64,000 bases of DNA from Anadara kagoshimensis (GCA_021292105.1 CM037874.1:26772583-26836582); one strand, 5' to 3'; shown: positions 35,979-47,478, counted from the first letter of the stretch. Program-made: numbers and translations. Notes: generated by a model from the sequence alone, not told the origin.

Positions 35979-36344
35979 AAGTACAGATATGTCGAAAGTT
36001 TAACACTAAGCTAACAAGCTAACACTAAGCTTGAAAGTTGGTAGTGTTTGCTCTTTTGCTAAGTATTCAGCATTACGAAATGAAAGTCACGGTTCTGTCG
36101 GATGCGAACTTAAAATAAAAGAGGTGTCGTGTCACGGTGGGCTTGGCACGCTAAAGAACCCTGCTGTATAATGCCATCAGCGCAACGCACAGGCAAAATT
36201 TCTGTACCTTCGCCTATAGTCGGCGACATCTCGATATAAGTGAAATATTCTTGATTGGGACGTTAAACACAATTACTCAACTCATATCTGTATATTGGAC
36301 ACTTTTCCCTTAGCTCAATGTTAAACTTTCGACAGGTCTGTACT
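35979..36344. mobile_element. Family R6 MITE interrupted by a SINE
   Basis: The left end AGTACAGATATGTCGAAAGT plus TTAACACTAAGCTAAC and the right end AGCTCAATGTTAAACTTTCG plus ACAGGTCTGTACT are the two R6 termini. Between them lies a SINE A copy (36068-36283), which accounts for the unusual 366-bp span. Confidence 0.8.
36068..36283 (+). mobile_element. SINE family A inserted inside an R6 MITE, head missing
   Basis: CATTACGAAATGAAAGTCAC, AGAACCCTGCTGTATAATGC and ATATTCTTGATTGGGACGTT end in ACACAATTACTCAACTC, the SINE A tail. The tRNA-like head is truncated. Confidence 0.85.
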
Positions 36345-36799
36345 CGGCTTCAACCAAAAATCTATGTTTGATAGGGCATCAATTAAAACGGTGATATCAT
36401 TTTATTTACTCCTCATTCATTTTTATTGAAAGTTTTCCTGAATCATGATAAGGTTACTGGTACAAATCATTGAAAATTCAAGTGCTTCTGTTGCAGAGTA
36501 CATTTAGTCTAGTTTTGTGGAGTAAAGCCAAATTTCTTACATGTATGTTCTAACCGCTATACATTGCTGAAAATGCTTCTAAATTTTGATTAAAATAAAA
36601 AGGGAAAATTTATAACAAACTTGTATTAAAGAGTTTTATAAAATTTAATAATATAATTTTAAATTAATAATTAATAAAATGAAGAGACATGTACAGGTGC
36701 CCCTTGATTCAATGTAAATAAGTGTCTAACACAGTGGCAATAAAGTTGTTTTTACTTTTACGAATTAATCTTAATTAACCACCAGGGTTGTTTTTTAAC

Positions 36800-36930
36800 A
36801 GAGGTCCTCGGTGACCAAGTGGTGTTTAGCGCGCGCTTACGAATCGCAACTTCTCTAATTGGCCAGGTTAGAATCCCACTTTGGCAGATCTTAGTGTGAG
36901 AAAGTCTCAGAAGGTTTTTTCGGGTATTTC
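36800..36930 (+). mobile_element. SINE family C fragment, tRNA-Ser/Leu-like head
   Basis: CCTCGGTGACCAAGTGGTGT resembles the head at 60455, and GGTTAGAATCCCACTTTGG is the B-box region. GTGTGAGAAAGTCTCAG follows as in the other copies. Confidence 0.65.
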
Positions 36931-37144
36931 AGTTTCCTCCAACGAGCACAAACTGACCATCTCTAAAATATAAGTCAAAGAATTTTAAATGTAAAACACC
37001 TTTAATCCAATACAATTCAATCGATCAGTTTTAACATAATAAAGAGACCTCAATGTAGGAAGAGTAAATCAATACATTGATTGAATTTATCATGTCAATG
37101 TTTATTGCATTAGAGCTCTCAAAACGTTTTGTGGTCGTCATTAG

Positions 37145-37398
37145 TATTGTTGATAAGTTTGATGCCTTTGTTAAGGATTGCCTTAGATATATTTGACGAC
37201 GTTCCATAGTTTCATGTTCCTTTCACTAAATTTTGATTGTACACACGTGGCGGGTGTAGCTAGCTATACAGGAGGTGGTTACCCTTCCTGAGCACCTGAC
37301 ATTGCTTCCCTGTTTGAACTTAATATGTTTAACCTAACTAAAGTTTTTACTTTGCCACTTAATTGTGATTCGGAATGGATTAGTATGTTTGTTTTTTA
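37145..37398 (+). repeat. Family R3 dispersed repeat, longer form
   Basis: It runs from TTGTTGATAAGTTTGATGCC through CACGTGGCGGGTGTAGCTAG, ACCCTTCCTGAGCACCTGAC and TTAATTGTGATTCGGAATGG. It includes the 5' extension seen at 29467 and 63040. Confidence 0.85.
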
Positions 37399-37835
37399 TT
37401 CGAATGGTACGTAAATACGAAACAATCAAACATCTATTCTGTCTTATACTTTTTTAACATGCTCTTTTATGGATACTTCTCAATCAGACTAATATTTATA
37501 TATAATACTCGTATGTACATGTACACAGTCAAGAATGTGAAAGGGAAACTGAGAAAAGTATCGCTTACAAGCAACTTGTTAATTATTAATTCAGTTCTAG
37601 TCCTTGTGAGTGAACTCATTTAAAGATAGGATAGGTATATTTTCAGTGGTATCTATCATAAATTGGTAAACAAATATCTAGGTTTGGCACATCAAGCCGC
37701 TTTATATAATGTACGGGTGTTGAATATATTTCTATATTGGCGTCTTTTGTCGTTATAAACAAATGTCTCATTTGCAATAACAAAAACAAAAGGATAAAAG
37801 AAATAAAATGAATACAAATAGCTGACCAACACTGA

Positions 37836-38127
37836 AAGATTGACCTAGTATTCCGTCAAATGACCGGATGCTTGATTTACACGCAAAAAAGAATGAAAAC
37901 TCGGCCTAAATAGCGCCATTTAATGACGTCGCTGACACTAGTACATCATTAGTTGCCGTGACGCTGCTTTGGTACCGTGATGGCGGCCAGTGTCGGAACA
38001 TTGTGGGCGTGGTCGGCGATACGTCATTTCTTTTTTGCGTGTAAATCAAGCATCCGGTCATTTGACGGAACATTGTGGGCGTGGCCGGCGATACGTCAAT
38101 TGTCTGGGCCAATACTAGGTCAATCTT
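37836..38127. repeat. Family R15: complex inverted/direct repeat
   Basis: TGAAAGATTGACCTAGTATT occurs near the left end and, inverted, at the right end (38105-38127). CGTCAAATGACCGGATGCTT and its inverse lie inside. ACATTGTGGGCGTGG(T/C)CGGCG and GATACGTCA are directly repeated. About 110 bases in the left half (TTTAATGACGTC ... GATGGCGGCCA) recur at 52765-52876. Confidence 0.85.
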
Positions 38128-38910
38128 TCAATGTTGGTGGACACTGTTGACAAACTCTTAAAATTAATCATTAAGTATTGTGTAAGACAATTAACACTTT
38201 TTGTATACACTATCGGCAAACAAAAATATGTCATACATAAATTAACCAAGAAATATAAATACATACAAGGAACTACTTATAGGATAATGTCATATTATAC
38301 ATTTTTGAATTTTCTGAATGAAATATTGAAAAAAATGAATGTTTCATTTAGAAAATTCAAACATTTGTAATATGACAATAATCATAATGAAAGAAAGCAA
38401 TTCATAAAAAAACCACAAAACATCAAACAATGGACTAACGAGACAAAACAAGATAAATGGTATTTGAACCACTGATGATAATTCTCCAGACTTTGAACAA
38501 GTACTAGATCTAAAGACAAAACGGCTTCCAGTGGTGTGGTTATTGTATTACAATGTATCATTTTTTGAATGTATTGAATGATGAAATAAAAAAGTATAGA
38601 CAGTATTATTGCTGGGCCAAACTGTTTCTAAAGCAATCAAACAAGTTAGATAAATAAATTAAATGTATGTAATAGTCTATATATATTATCTACATTGTGG
38701 TAGAACACTTAGGCTAAAAACAATATTTGTGCTTCTGCTAATGCTCTTAATAAAATTAAGGTTGGTGGGTAGTCAATATTTTATTTTTAATGTTTTCTTG
38801 TATTGTTTTTTTTCCAATTACTTTCACTTTATTTATTTGATTCTCTTATTTCAGATAAATGTTTCCATTTCAATAAAAATACATCACTATGTTTATCTTG
38901 CTGTTTTCAG

Positions 38911-39045
38911 GTGCCTTCTTGATACCGTATGCAGTGATGTTGGTGTTTTTGGGAATGCCTTTGTTTTATATGGAGTTAGCGTTAGGACAATACCAAAGAT
39001 GTGGAGCCATATCTGTCTGGCAGAGAATATGTCCAATGTTTACAG
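38911..39045 (+). CDS. SLC6A4: Serotonin transporter-like SLC6 symporter, exon 2 (TM2)
   Basis: Forty-five codons in the correct phase after exon 1: [20 protein letters not shown], then [20 protein letters not shown] and PMFT. The [11 protein letters not shown] motif is nearly invariant in monoamine transporters. Its Tyr corresponds to the chloride-site Tyr121 of human SERT. The acceptor is TTTTCAG, the donor ACAG|GTAAAC, phase 1. An open frame running through this exon in another register is a shadow. Confidence 0.92.
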
Positions 39046-39116
39046 GTAAACCCTATACTATGTAGAAGTATATTGTAAACCACATCTATTCACGATCACA
39101 TTATTTTCGCATATTA

Positions 39117-39292
39117 ACGATATCGTTAATCCAAGAGTCAAATCCAGTCCACATTTCACACCAAGAGTTGAATCCAATCCAAATGTCCAATCCAGTCCAA
39201 GTATCCAATCCAGTCAAAATTTCACACCAAGAGTCCAATTCAATCGAAGTGTCCAATCCATTTCAAGAATTCAATCCAGTCCATATTTTACA
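39117..39292 (+). repeat. Degenerate short tandem repeat beside exon 2
   Basis: Variants of GTCCAATCCAGTCCAA and TTTCACACCAAGAG recur every 15-30 bases, starting about 70 bases after the exon 2 donor. Confidence 0.85.
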
Positions 39293-39714
39293 CTTTGCCC
39301 TCATTTTTGCAAATTTTGGTGATTAAAAAGTGTAATATTTTTGCGATATTACACATTTTAGCGTGTAGCAGCATCTTTACTCTGGAAGAAAAATGATCAG
39401 AAGGTCCAACATATATCTTAAGAACATAGAGACTGAATGTTTCGAGAATTTGTATTTAGATTCACAATCAAACATAGCAATGAACGAACTACATATAACG
39501 ATAAATCTTTATTTATACAGTGGTGCTTTTTGTAGATAAAATTCTTTTCCAATAATAGTTAATCAAACATCAAATCAAGTATGTTTTTACTGACGTCAGA
39601 AACATGATTTATAAAGAACTTATCATCAACTAGAAATTCTTGTTATTAGTACAGTATATATATAAGTCTGGTAAATGTTTTACCAATCAGCATACATACG
39701 TCGTATATCAACAT

Positions 39715-39846
39715 GTGCTTACCCTTTCGGAACACCCGATCTCACTTCCCTAGTGGAAATTAATGTAATTAATACATTAATCAATTTTTCAGTTTTAACG
39801 TATTTACTGTTTTTTTTTGATTTCAACATGCATGAACCGATATTTT
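39715..39846 (+). repeat. Family R3 dispersed repeat, diverged
   Basis: TTACCCTTTCGGAACACCCG and TCTCACTTCCCTAGTGGAAA mark it. The 3' part is altered. Confidence 0.75.
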
Positions 39847-41108
39847 CATTTACATTTTAGAATAAATGTATGAAATGTATGAAAAGTCTTCATGGGCATA
39901 AATCGTAAGTTGCGCGTAAAGATCAAAACAACTTACTTCGCCTATTTTTATAATATTTGTTTCATTGATAATAAACTTAACTCATGCAAAACCATAACAC
40001 ATTGCCGGAAACATAAATACATTAAATGGGCAAGAGGCACTGAACAGCTTTATATGGTTTTGTATGATCTTGAAGTCACCTTTGAAAACTTCACCCGATG
40101 TCAGTGCACATAATCCGTTGACTTCCTTTTCAAACCATTTTTATAACTAGAGAATCATAAATCAAGCACATGGAGTTGTAGTTCCAGATTTCTCCTGATC
40201 TCTGACACTGTATAACGCATTCTGTGTCAGATTTGTTGTATAAAATTGAATTATTACCGATAATACAAGTCAAAGAACATCTCTCTTCAGCAACGAAGAC
40301 ACTTAAGATTTGCGTGCTTCCTCAATTTCCGTGACTTTATCCCATCAATAATTGAATACGTTCTCCTCGGATCTTTTTGTCTAGAATCTATCAAGTCGTT
40401 CGATGTAATCTCTGTACCACTGCTTTTCAACATTTTTTGCTGATTTAATTTCGTGTTTTAGATAAACAGAACATAATTTAATTGTCAAATTTTGAAAATG
40501 CTATCAATTGAGTTATGTTGAAATTAAATGCAAATGCAAAATTCCAATTTATTTGTTTTACATTTCTAATACCTCTCTAAAGCAACTTGTGATATTTTGA
40601 AATTTTTATGCTGCTTTGAGAGTACATCGGTGGAATGATTGATATTTTGTAATCCCTACACAAACACATCCAAACATTTTAAGATGGCATTTGTAAGATC
40701 TAAGTAGCGGATGATTTCCTGCCTCAAGTACGCGTGAATATCGGAAGGAATACAAAGTACCTATCTGTTATGGTTTTTGCCAAATTGTTTATAGATAAAA
40801 ATATGCTTAGTTGTGGTTTCATTGTTTGAAAAGATAAGGCTTAATATTTTTGTGTTGTAAAATAAATGTAATTGGTTACAGCAATTCAGATCATGTTAAC
40901 AACACCACCATCAGCACCAGTACATACATGTATACAAATACACATTTTGATTCTATTCTAACAATGAAAAATTAAAACTATACCATTCGCAACTAAAATA
41001 GTTTAAATTTATTCCTATTTTGACAAGCGTTAAGAATTTCAAAGCGTTTGAAACACACAACTAGCGCTCGTGAATATATTCAACTTAACAGTGTAATCTA
41101 ATGCTGTT

Positions 41109-41170
41109 GTCATATACCACTTTTTGAATGCGATTTATGGATATATTCAAAAGCTGTTATTATACCTCAT
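41109..41170. repeat. Family R7 hairpin, decayed
   Basis: TGTCATATACCACTTTTTGA is clear on the left. The right arm (TTCAAAAGCTGTTATTATAC) has lost most of its pairing. Confidence 0.6.
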
Positions 41171-41892
41171 TAGAAAAATACGATACTATGTCTAATTTGA
41201 TTGGATCGTTGGATCATGTGATCAGGGTGAAGAAAACATCGTGTATCCCTCTGAAAACATCATATCCCACCTCTTCGGAACACACCATAACGTCACAATG
41301 ATATGACGTCATCGATGGAAAATCGGTCATGACGTTCTAGCGTTTGCCTCCGATGAGTTCCGATAGGAGAAAAAGCAATGAATCGGGGAAGGAATGATGT
41401 CTTTTTTAAAATATTTTTCTTTCTTTCTGTCTTTCTTATTAAAATGGTTATCTTTCGGTATAATAAACAATTTATTTAAGTCGTGAAATAAGCTGTAACG
41501 TACGTATAATGTCCTTTTATCACTAAGACTAAGACTAAGTTTCGAATTAAGACACATTAAGGTTTGTGTAATAAGCTGCAATAATTATTGTGTAATACGT
41601 CCAATGAAGGTCAAGTTAAACTAAGTTTGTCCTCAGGAATTATTGTATATAATGCACTGACGCATACATAATATGATTGGCACCCTTTCAACGTGTATCG
41701 AGATCACGTTTCTCTAAACTGGCGAGCAAACTAAAATTCAAGACATATAACATGTGTTAAATTTTGAATTGTTGTAAATATAAAAATGTCCCTACATCAA
41801 TAATATTAATAATAAGTTAATTTCAATACTTTTAGTCGAACATAAGGATATGATAAATGTACTAGAAAAGTGAAATTTAGAAACTTATTCAA

Positions 41893-42035
41893 ACACAAAC
41901 ATCCTAATCGATGTCCGATTCACAATTCAGAATCATAGTAAACACTTTGAAAATGACAAGTTAGATGAAACACGTGAGTTTTCAAAATGGAATTGAGACC
42001 AGGTGTTTCGGAAGGATAAGCACAATTTATTAATG
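41893..42035 (-). repeat. Family R3 dispersed repeat, diverged
   Basis: On the minus strand TTATCCTTCCGAAACACCTG and GTTTCATCTAACTTGTCATT follow the R3 order. Confidence 0.7.
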
Positions 42036-42093
42036 GCTAAATGCGTTATCAATATACATGTAATTAGAAAGATAACCTGAATATTTGACAGAA

Positions 42094-42194
42094 GTGTCAT
42101 GTGCTGCTTTTGAATTTCTATTAAGATAATGCATTCAAAAACAGCACATGACAACTGCATTATCTTAATAGAAATTCAAAAACAGCACATGACA
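42094..42194. repeat. Family R7 hairpin with three terminal motifs
   Basis: Left arm TGTCATGTGCTGCTTTTGAA plus TTTCTATTAAGATAATGCA pairs over 39 bases with the right end. The loop between holds a third TTCAAAAACAGCACATGACA. The terminal motif is the same as at 20155. Confidence 0.92.
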
Positions 42195-42690
42195 GAGGTA
42201 TTCAAACACGTAAAAATTGATGCCATCACCAGCATCAGGGTACAAACACATTCATAAGTGTTCATGATAAAAAACTTTTTAAAAAATTCACTAATCAGTG
42301 TTACAAGTGAAATTGAAATATATAGGTTAATTTGTCTTTCACGATAAAAAACGTCACCTTGAAAACCAAATTACTTTATTGTGAATATTTGAGCTAAATA
42401 TTTATTTATCTGTTTATTTATTTAATATTTATTTATTTACTAGTACATTATTTATTTATATTTCTGGTATTTTTAAAATTCTATATATTGTGATTACGGG
42501 ACTATTGTCATTGCAATCTTTTACTTTTCCTTGCCATACTTGTACAATAACAATCACTAAGTCTTGTATTACATAAATGTTTTCATTTTGACGTGTTCAT
42601 GACGTTTGTAACAGAAAAACGATACAACCTAACTGTACTCTGAAAATGTTGAAATACAGCTCTATATTTCAAGTGGTAGTAAATATTGTA

Positions 42691-42918
42691 CAGTACAGAC
42701 CTGTCGAAAATTTAACACTGTCAAGGAGTCGAAGCTCGATTTTTGAATGGCAGAAAAAAAAGATGTAGATGCCCAGTGGCCGAAGGGCGACAAAGATATA
42801 GATGGCAGCTGCCAAAAAGCTGCCGTGTCAACGAGGGGGGGAGGAAGAGGAAGAGATATGATGCGTATTCGGCACTTATTCGTTACATAAACTTTAAACT
42901 TTAGTCAGGTCTGTACTG
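42691..42918. mobile_element. Family R6 MITE with TA flanks, copy 5
   Basis: CAGTACAGACCTGTCGAAAA at the left, TCAGGTCTGTACTG at the right, TA on both sides, 228 bp. Confidence 0.82.
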
Positions 42919-44222
42919 TATGTTAATAATATTGTCCTCTAAACAGATGAATTAGTCCAGGTTAGTATATCTTTAAGTCAATTGTAATTATAAAGACGGT
43001 AAATCCGATTAATATTTTATTTACATAATCCTAATGATTGAAATAGAGACCAAAGAATATAAAATCCAATAATAGATAATCCATACGCACAAACTTGACA
43101 AGGGTCAAAATCTAAAACACTACCCTCAAGAAAAACAGTATAACATTTCTGCCCTCGGTCTGCATACGCCCTTGCTTTCCATCGTCAAAATCTTACACCA
43201 CCTTCAAAGTAAAACAGTGTAACATTTCTGTTCTCAATCCTCATACGCTCTTGCTTTCCATCTCTTAAGCGTCTGATAAAGCCTTGAATTGCATAGAACA
43301 ACGAAGCATCAGCAAAAATGTACTTCGCTAGAGCAAATGTAACCAAACAGTTGAACACAGGAAATGTCTACGATAAAACAAATAGACAAGAAAAGACAAA
43401 CACAATTTGGTACATAAATTATAACATACACTACTTTGGATAGGAACTGGTTTTAATGACAAAATAATGTACATTGTATATTATAATTATTATAGCTAAC
43501 AACACGTTAACTTGCAAGACTAGGGACGCCAAACCGCTTGCTATCGAATGAATTAAAGTACTTTAAAGCTTGAAGTGACTAGATGAACATCTCGAATTAA
43601 ACTTCTTTGATTTACATCATTAGTTATGGTTCTGTTAACCATGTCTTTGCCTTTTCTTCTTTGCCCTATTTACTTTCCTATCAATCGTTCTTGGAAACAA
43701 TAGCTGTGTAGCTAAACATGCAATGAAATATTCTGGTATAAATCCTAAACTTAACACAAAACATAAGGTATATCAAAATCAGTGCAAGTTGTATATACGT
43801 ATGTTATACATTGTGAGATATATTTTTGCAAAAATCGCGAAAGGGTTGAATCGCGAATATCTCAGTATTAAACATAACATTAACAACAAAAGCAATAAGA
43901 ATATGTAAAGCTTCATCTATTATTTCACTTTTTACAGACATTAACATATACTTTCATAATTTGAAACTACATTTACGGCGTTATAAAAGCGAACACTTTT
44001 GCAGATTTAACCTATTTTTTTTCATAAAATCATAAACTGAACTAAATCTGATCAATGTCCGTTATAGTTTTAGATTAAAATAAACGTCGAATTATAATAT
44101 AAAATACTGTAAATGAGGTCAATTATACTTTGTGTAAAAAAAGTATCGCATTCATTGTAAAGTGCTTTAATAAGTGCAATTACACTCGATTAAAGATTTA
44201 AAAAAGGTCATGTACTTATAGA

Positions 44223-44402
44223 TTTGATTTTACACGTGGTGGATGTAGCTGCCTGACTGAACAGGCGTTGTTTATCCCTCCGGAGCACTCGGCCTCACTT
44301 CCTTGGTGAAAGTTTACGTGTTTAACTTAAATTGCCAGTTATCAATGTTTTAACTTTGATATGGGGATTGTGATTTGGATATCGACCAGTATGTTTGTTT
44401 TT
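44223..44402 (+). repeat. Family R3 dispersed repeat
   Basis: TACACGTGGTGGATGTAGCT, CCTCCGGAGCACTCGGCCTC, ACTTCCTTGGTGAAAGTTTA and GGGGATTGTGATTTGGATAT follow R3 order. It is followed within 60 bases by an R9 element. Confidence 0.82.
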
Positions 44403-44460
44403 GGTCCTATTGAAAATAACGCAGCATATATATTAAATTGTTTGGCAAAATTACAGCTAA

Positions 44461-44646
44461 TGGGGTTCGCCGCTATAACACGTGAAGAATACGTCTTAAC
44501 GTTTGTTTTGAACGGGTTGAAAAGCAAGTTGCAAGTTTCCCGGAATAATGTCATTTTTTGGGGTAAACGTCATATAATGCAATTCCATATCAATTTGAAA
44601 TATAAGTGTTCCGCACAAACTTTAGAGGATATCAGCTGCGAACTCC
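44461..44646. mobile_element. Family R9 MITE, copy 2
   Basis: It begins TGGGGTTCGCCGCTATAACA and ends GCTGCGAACTCCA. The internal ACACGTGAAGAATACGTCTT and GTTCCGCACAAACTTTAGAG correspond to copy 1 at 33408. Confidence 0.75.
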
Positions 44647-45098
44647 ATTCCATTTGAGTCGAAATCAATCATAGACCAAACGTGAATCACAAATGCTTTT
44701 CTCCACAGTTATAACGTTATTTGTCTTTGATACCATGTATATATCGCACAATCAAAACTCATGTTCAAATCTCGTGTCTCATTTAATGTCATTTCATATA
44801 TCGATGTTTGCAATGATGTTTATACAAAACGGTAAACTCTATTTGTAGACAATCTTGTACAAATGTAGTTCCATCTGATTACAAGTTAATATTATAACTG
44901 AAATGGGATGACATGTCAAAATTGTTCCAAACGAACAAAACTGGGAAATCAATGTTTTCTTCACTATATGCATAATCAAACTGAAATAGCCAATGAAACA
45001 TCTACTCCTCCAAAAGATTGTTCCTGTGAAGTTTCAAAAAGATTTGTTGAGTAATTATGGAGACAAGTGTCGAACAAATCATATTGTTGGCAGAAGAA

Positions 45099-45437
45099 GT
45101 TGAGTAATGGAGTTTAATGTCCCAGTCAATAATATTTCACTTATAATATCGAGACGTCGCCAGTTAAAAGCGAAGGGGCAGAAATTTTGCCTTTGCGTTG
45201 CACTGATGGCGTTATACAGCAGGTTTCTTTATCGTGCCAAGCCCATCCTGACACGGGACCTCGTTTATTTTAAGTTCCCATCCAAAAGAATCGTGACTTT
45301 CATTTCGTAATGCCGAGTGCTTGGCGAAAGAACAGTCACTACCCACTTTTAAGTCTTGGGTCAGACCCGGTCGGGGCTCGAACCCACGACCACCCACCTA
45401 CGGAGCGAGCACTCTACCAAATGAGCTACCGCAGTGG
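45099..45437 (-). mobile_element. SINE family A, near full-length copy
   Basis: On the minus strand, the tRNA-like head (GTAGCTCATTTGGTAGAGTG, GGTTCGAGCCCC) comes first. GGGTAGTGACTGTTCTTTCG, CACGGTTCTTTCGGATG-like text and AACCTGCTGTATAACGCCAT follow, and the tail is CCATTACTCAACTT. At about 339 bp it defines the family length. Confidence 0.88.
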
Positions 45438-45551
45438 TTTGCAAGAAATGAAGCATGTACAGAAATCGAGGTCCGACCGTAAACCATTGATACGTTTAAG
45501 ACGATGGTCTCATCACCTGTATTAAGTCACCTGTGCGGTCGCCAGCCCGTT

Positions 45552-45988
45552 AAGTTATAATGGGAACTAGATATACCCGATTTTCAAATTTAAATTTCAC
45601 CAATAACAATTTTATTTTCTGAAAATGTCTAGTTCTCAGTGAAAAGTACATATTGTCACGAATATTCAAATATAAAATGATTAAAATATCTTGAAAAAAA
45701 TCCATTCCACTTTTTGATTTAAAATATGGTGACATTTTACTTAATTTCCCTATGAAACTCATTAGAAAGTGCACAGCACTGTTTTTATAAACAGCATTTT
45801 TCTTATTAAAGATATAGAAAACTGAAAATGTCTGGTTTTCATGATAAAGTTCGCATCGTGATGAAAATTCAGTTATAAAAATCTTTGTGGTACCTTTAAA
45901 AAAATCCATTCCACTTTTAATTTGAAATTTAGGTGGTACAATATTTGTATCAATATTTCAGTCAGTGGATAAGGGCCAATATGATAGA
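45552..45988 (+). repeat. Family R12, second locus
   Basis: It is nearly identical in order to 5313-5698, with an extra AACAAT at 45603 and an additional AATTCAGTTATAAAAATC block. It lies about 115 bases beyond a SINE A head. Confidence 0.85.
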
Positions 45989-46570
45989 CTACCGGTATGT
46001 ATATATATACTATGGATATATATAGACTATCATGGTCAAATACTAGACTATCATGGTCAAATACTAGACTACTGGATCTAATACAACATTGTGTCCTTTT
46101 CTATTTAAAATATTATTAAAGAATTAAATCAAGTTAGAAAAAATAGGAAGTAATGAAACGTGCACATTTTTATTTTCCATTTTATTATAAACAAATAGAG
46201 TATGAGACGTTAAAATAACAACAGTTCAGAAAAAATATGCACATTTTTATTTATTATATTTCATTTAACTAATAATAATAATATCTATTTTATTCAAGTT
46301 TCAAAAGTAATCAATGCCATCAAACATTTAACCCTAAATGAAATACAACATGATTATTCCCAGCCATGTTCTCATTCTTAGGAAACAACATTGAATATGA
46401 CTTAATTAAAATTAACATTTACATTTAAATAATTGTCTATTGAACGGATTTAAAATTGTTTTAATTATACTCAAATAAACAAAACAGAGTGACGAAAAAT
46501 AAATTTATAACTAATATTTATTAGATTTTCAAACGGTTCGTGATAAAATTACAGTCATTGCACTTTTTCA

Positions 46571-46653
46571 ATTCTTGGGTCAGACCTGACCAGAGACGAA
46601 ACCCTCGACCTCCTTGACTTACGGACCAACCGCTTCCAACTGACCTGCCTGCT
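46571..46653 (-). repeat. SINE family A head fragment, decayed
   Basis: CTTGGGTCAGACCTGACCAG and CCCTCGACCTCCTTGACTTA correspond to the head end of SINE A with many changes. Confidence 0.6.
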
Positions 46654-47056
46654 ACATATACCCATATACCGAAGGGGTAGGTCTCCCACTACACCCACCC
46701 CTTTTGACACTTGTTTTAAATGAACTGTATGACATCCATCTGAACTTTCAAGTTAATTTTAATATATTATTAGTTTTAAAATGACTAGTAGTCAGTTTCA
46801 TCATTGTATAATGCGCATTAAAGGTGCAACCGAACACAAGAATCTTGTCACTAGGAAAAAAAAAATTAAAAAAAACACTGATTATTTTAGACGGATTTGT
46901 TCCGTAAAGCCGATAAAAGGACGAATAGAATAAAAAGTCAAATGAGACAGATTTTTTTCCCCATCAAAACCAATTAAAAAATTAAAAATGTACAACATTT
47001 GGACTGAACATCGCGCAAAAATATACAAAAAAGATAATCTTGTGTGTCAAAAATTA

Positions 47057-47059
<3 letters not shown>

Positions 47060-47108
<49 letters not shown>
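47060..47108. repeat. (CT)n microsatellite
   Basis: About 48 bases with one TT interruption. Confidence 0.95.
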
Positions 47109-47219
47109 TTGGCCATGTCCCTTGGTTAAAAAACGTAAATTAAATGAATTCACGTATGATTAATGAAATCACTCTTCATGGAAGTCTCTTAATTAGTATT
47201 ACTAATTAACGTTATCTAC

Positions 47220-47335
47220 TTCTTTCACGCCTCAGCGATCAGGTAAATAACATTATCACCTAAGACTGGTCAGTACTACCTGGATTCTTTCATGCTTCAG
47301 CGAACTGGTAAATTACATCATCACCTGATTGCACT
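47220..47335 (+). repeat. Two direct copies of a roughly 60-base unit
   Basis: TCTTTCACGCCTCAGCGATC and TCTTTCATGCTTCAGCGAAC, each followed by (A/T)GGTAAAT(A/T)ACAT(T/C)ATCACCT. Confidence 0.7.
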
Positions 47336-47442
47336 TTCCTACCTGTGTACAGGGATTAAGTAATCAGTACCACTAATTAACTGGTCAATACGGCAGTTGA
47401 TTGACAATTAGCTGTGAATGAGAGGGGGAAAAGTCGGGGCAA

Positions 47443-47443
<1 letters not shown>

Positions 47444-47475
<32 letters not shown>
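47444..47475 (+). repeat. Poly-G tract of 32 bases
   Basis: Thirty-two uninterrupted G are followed by CACGGGCCCCCTGTGTCCCC. It has strong G-quadruplex potential on the plus strand. The exact length is uncertain in any assembly. Confidence 0.9.

Positions 47476-47478
<3 letters not shown>

Larger units (their letters stand above)
26872..38910 (+). other. SLC6A4: Intron 1 of the transporter gene (12.0 kb)
   Basis: It is bounded by GTAAGA and TTTTCAG. It holds microsatellites, R1, R3, R6 and R9 elements and SINEs, listed separately. The stretches 26872-27610, 28346-29460, 31062-32210, 32971-33400 and 34462-35970 contain nothing I recognise. A short run near 38545-38580 (TTTTTTGAATGTATTGAATG) recalls the R7 hairpins. 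Confidence 0.85.

Noticed and set aside
38663-39049. Open frame of 128 residues ending in exon 2
   Set aside because: It reads exon 2 in the wrong register. The transporter frame there gives AFLIPY and [11 protein letters not shown] with correct splice phase.
44361-44657. 98-residue plus-strand open frame
   Set aside because: It lies over the end of an R3 repeat and an R9 MITE; the frame is chance.
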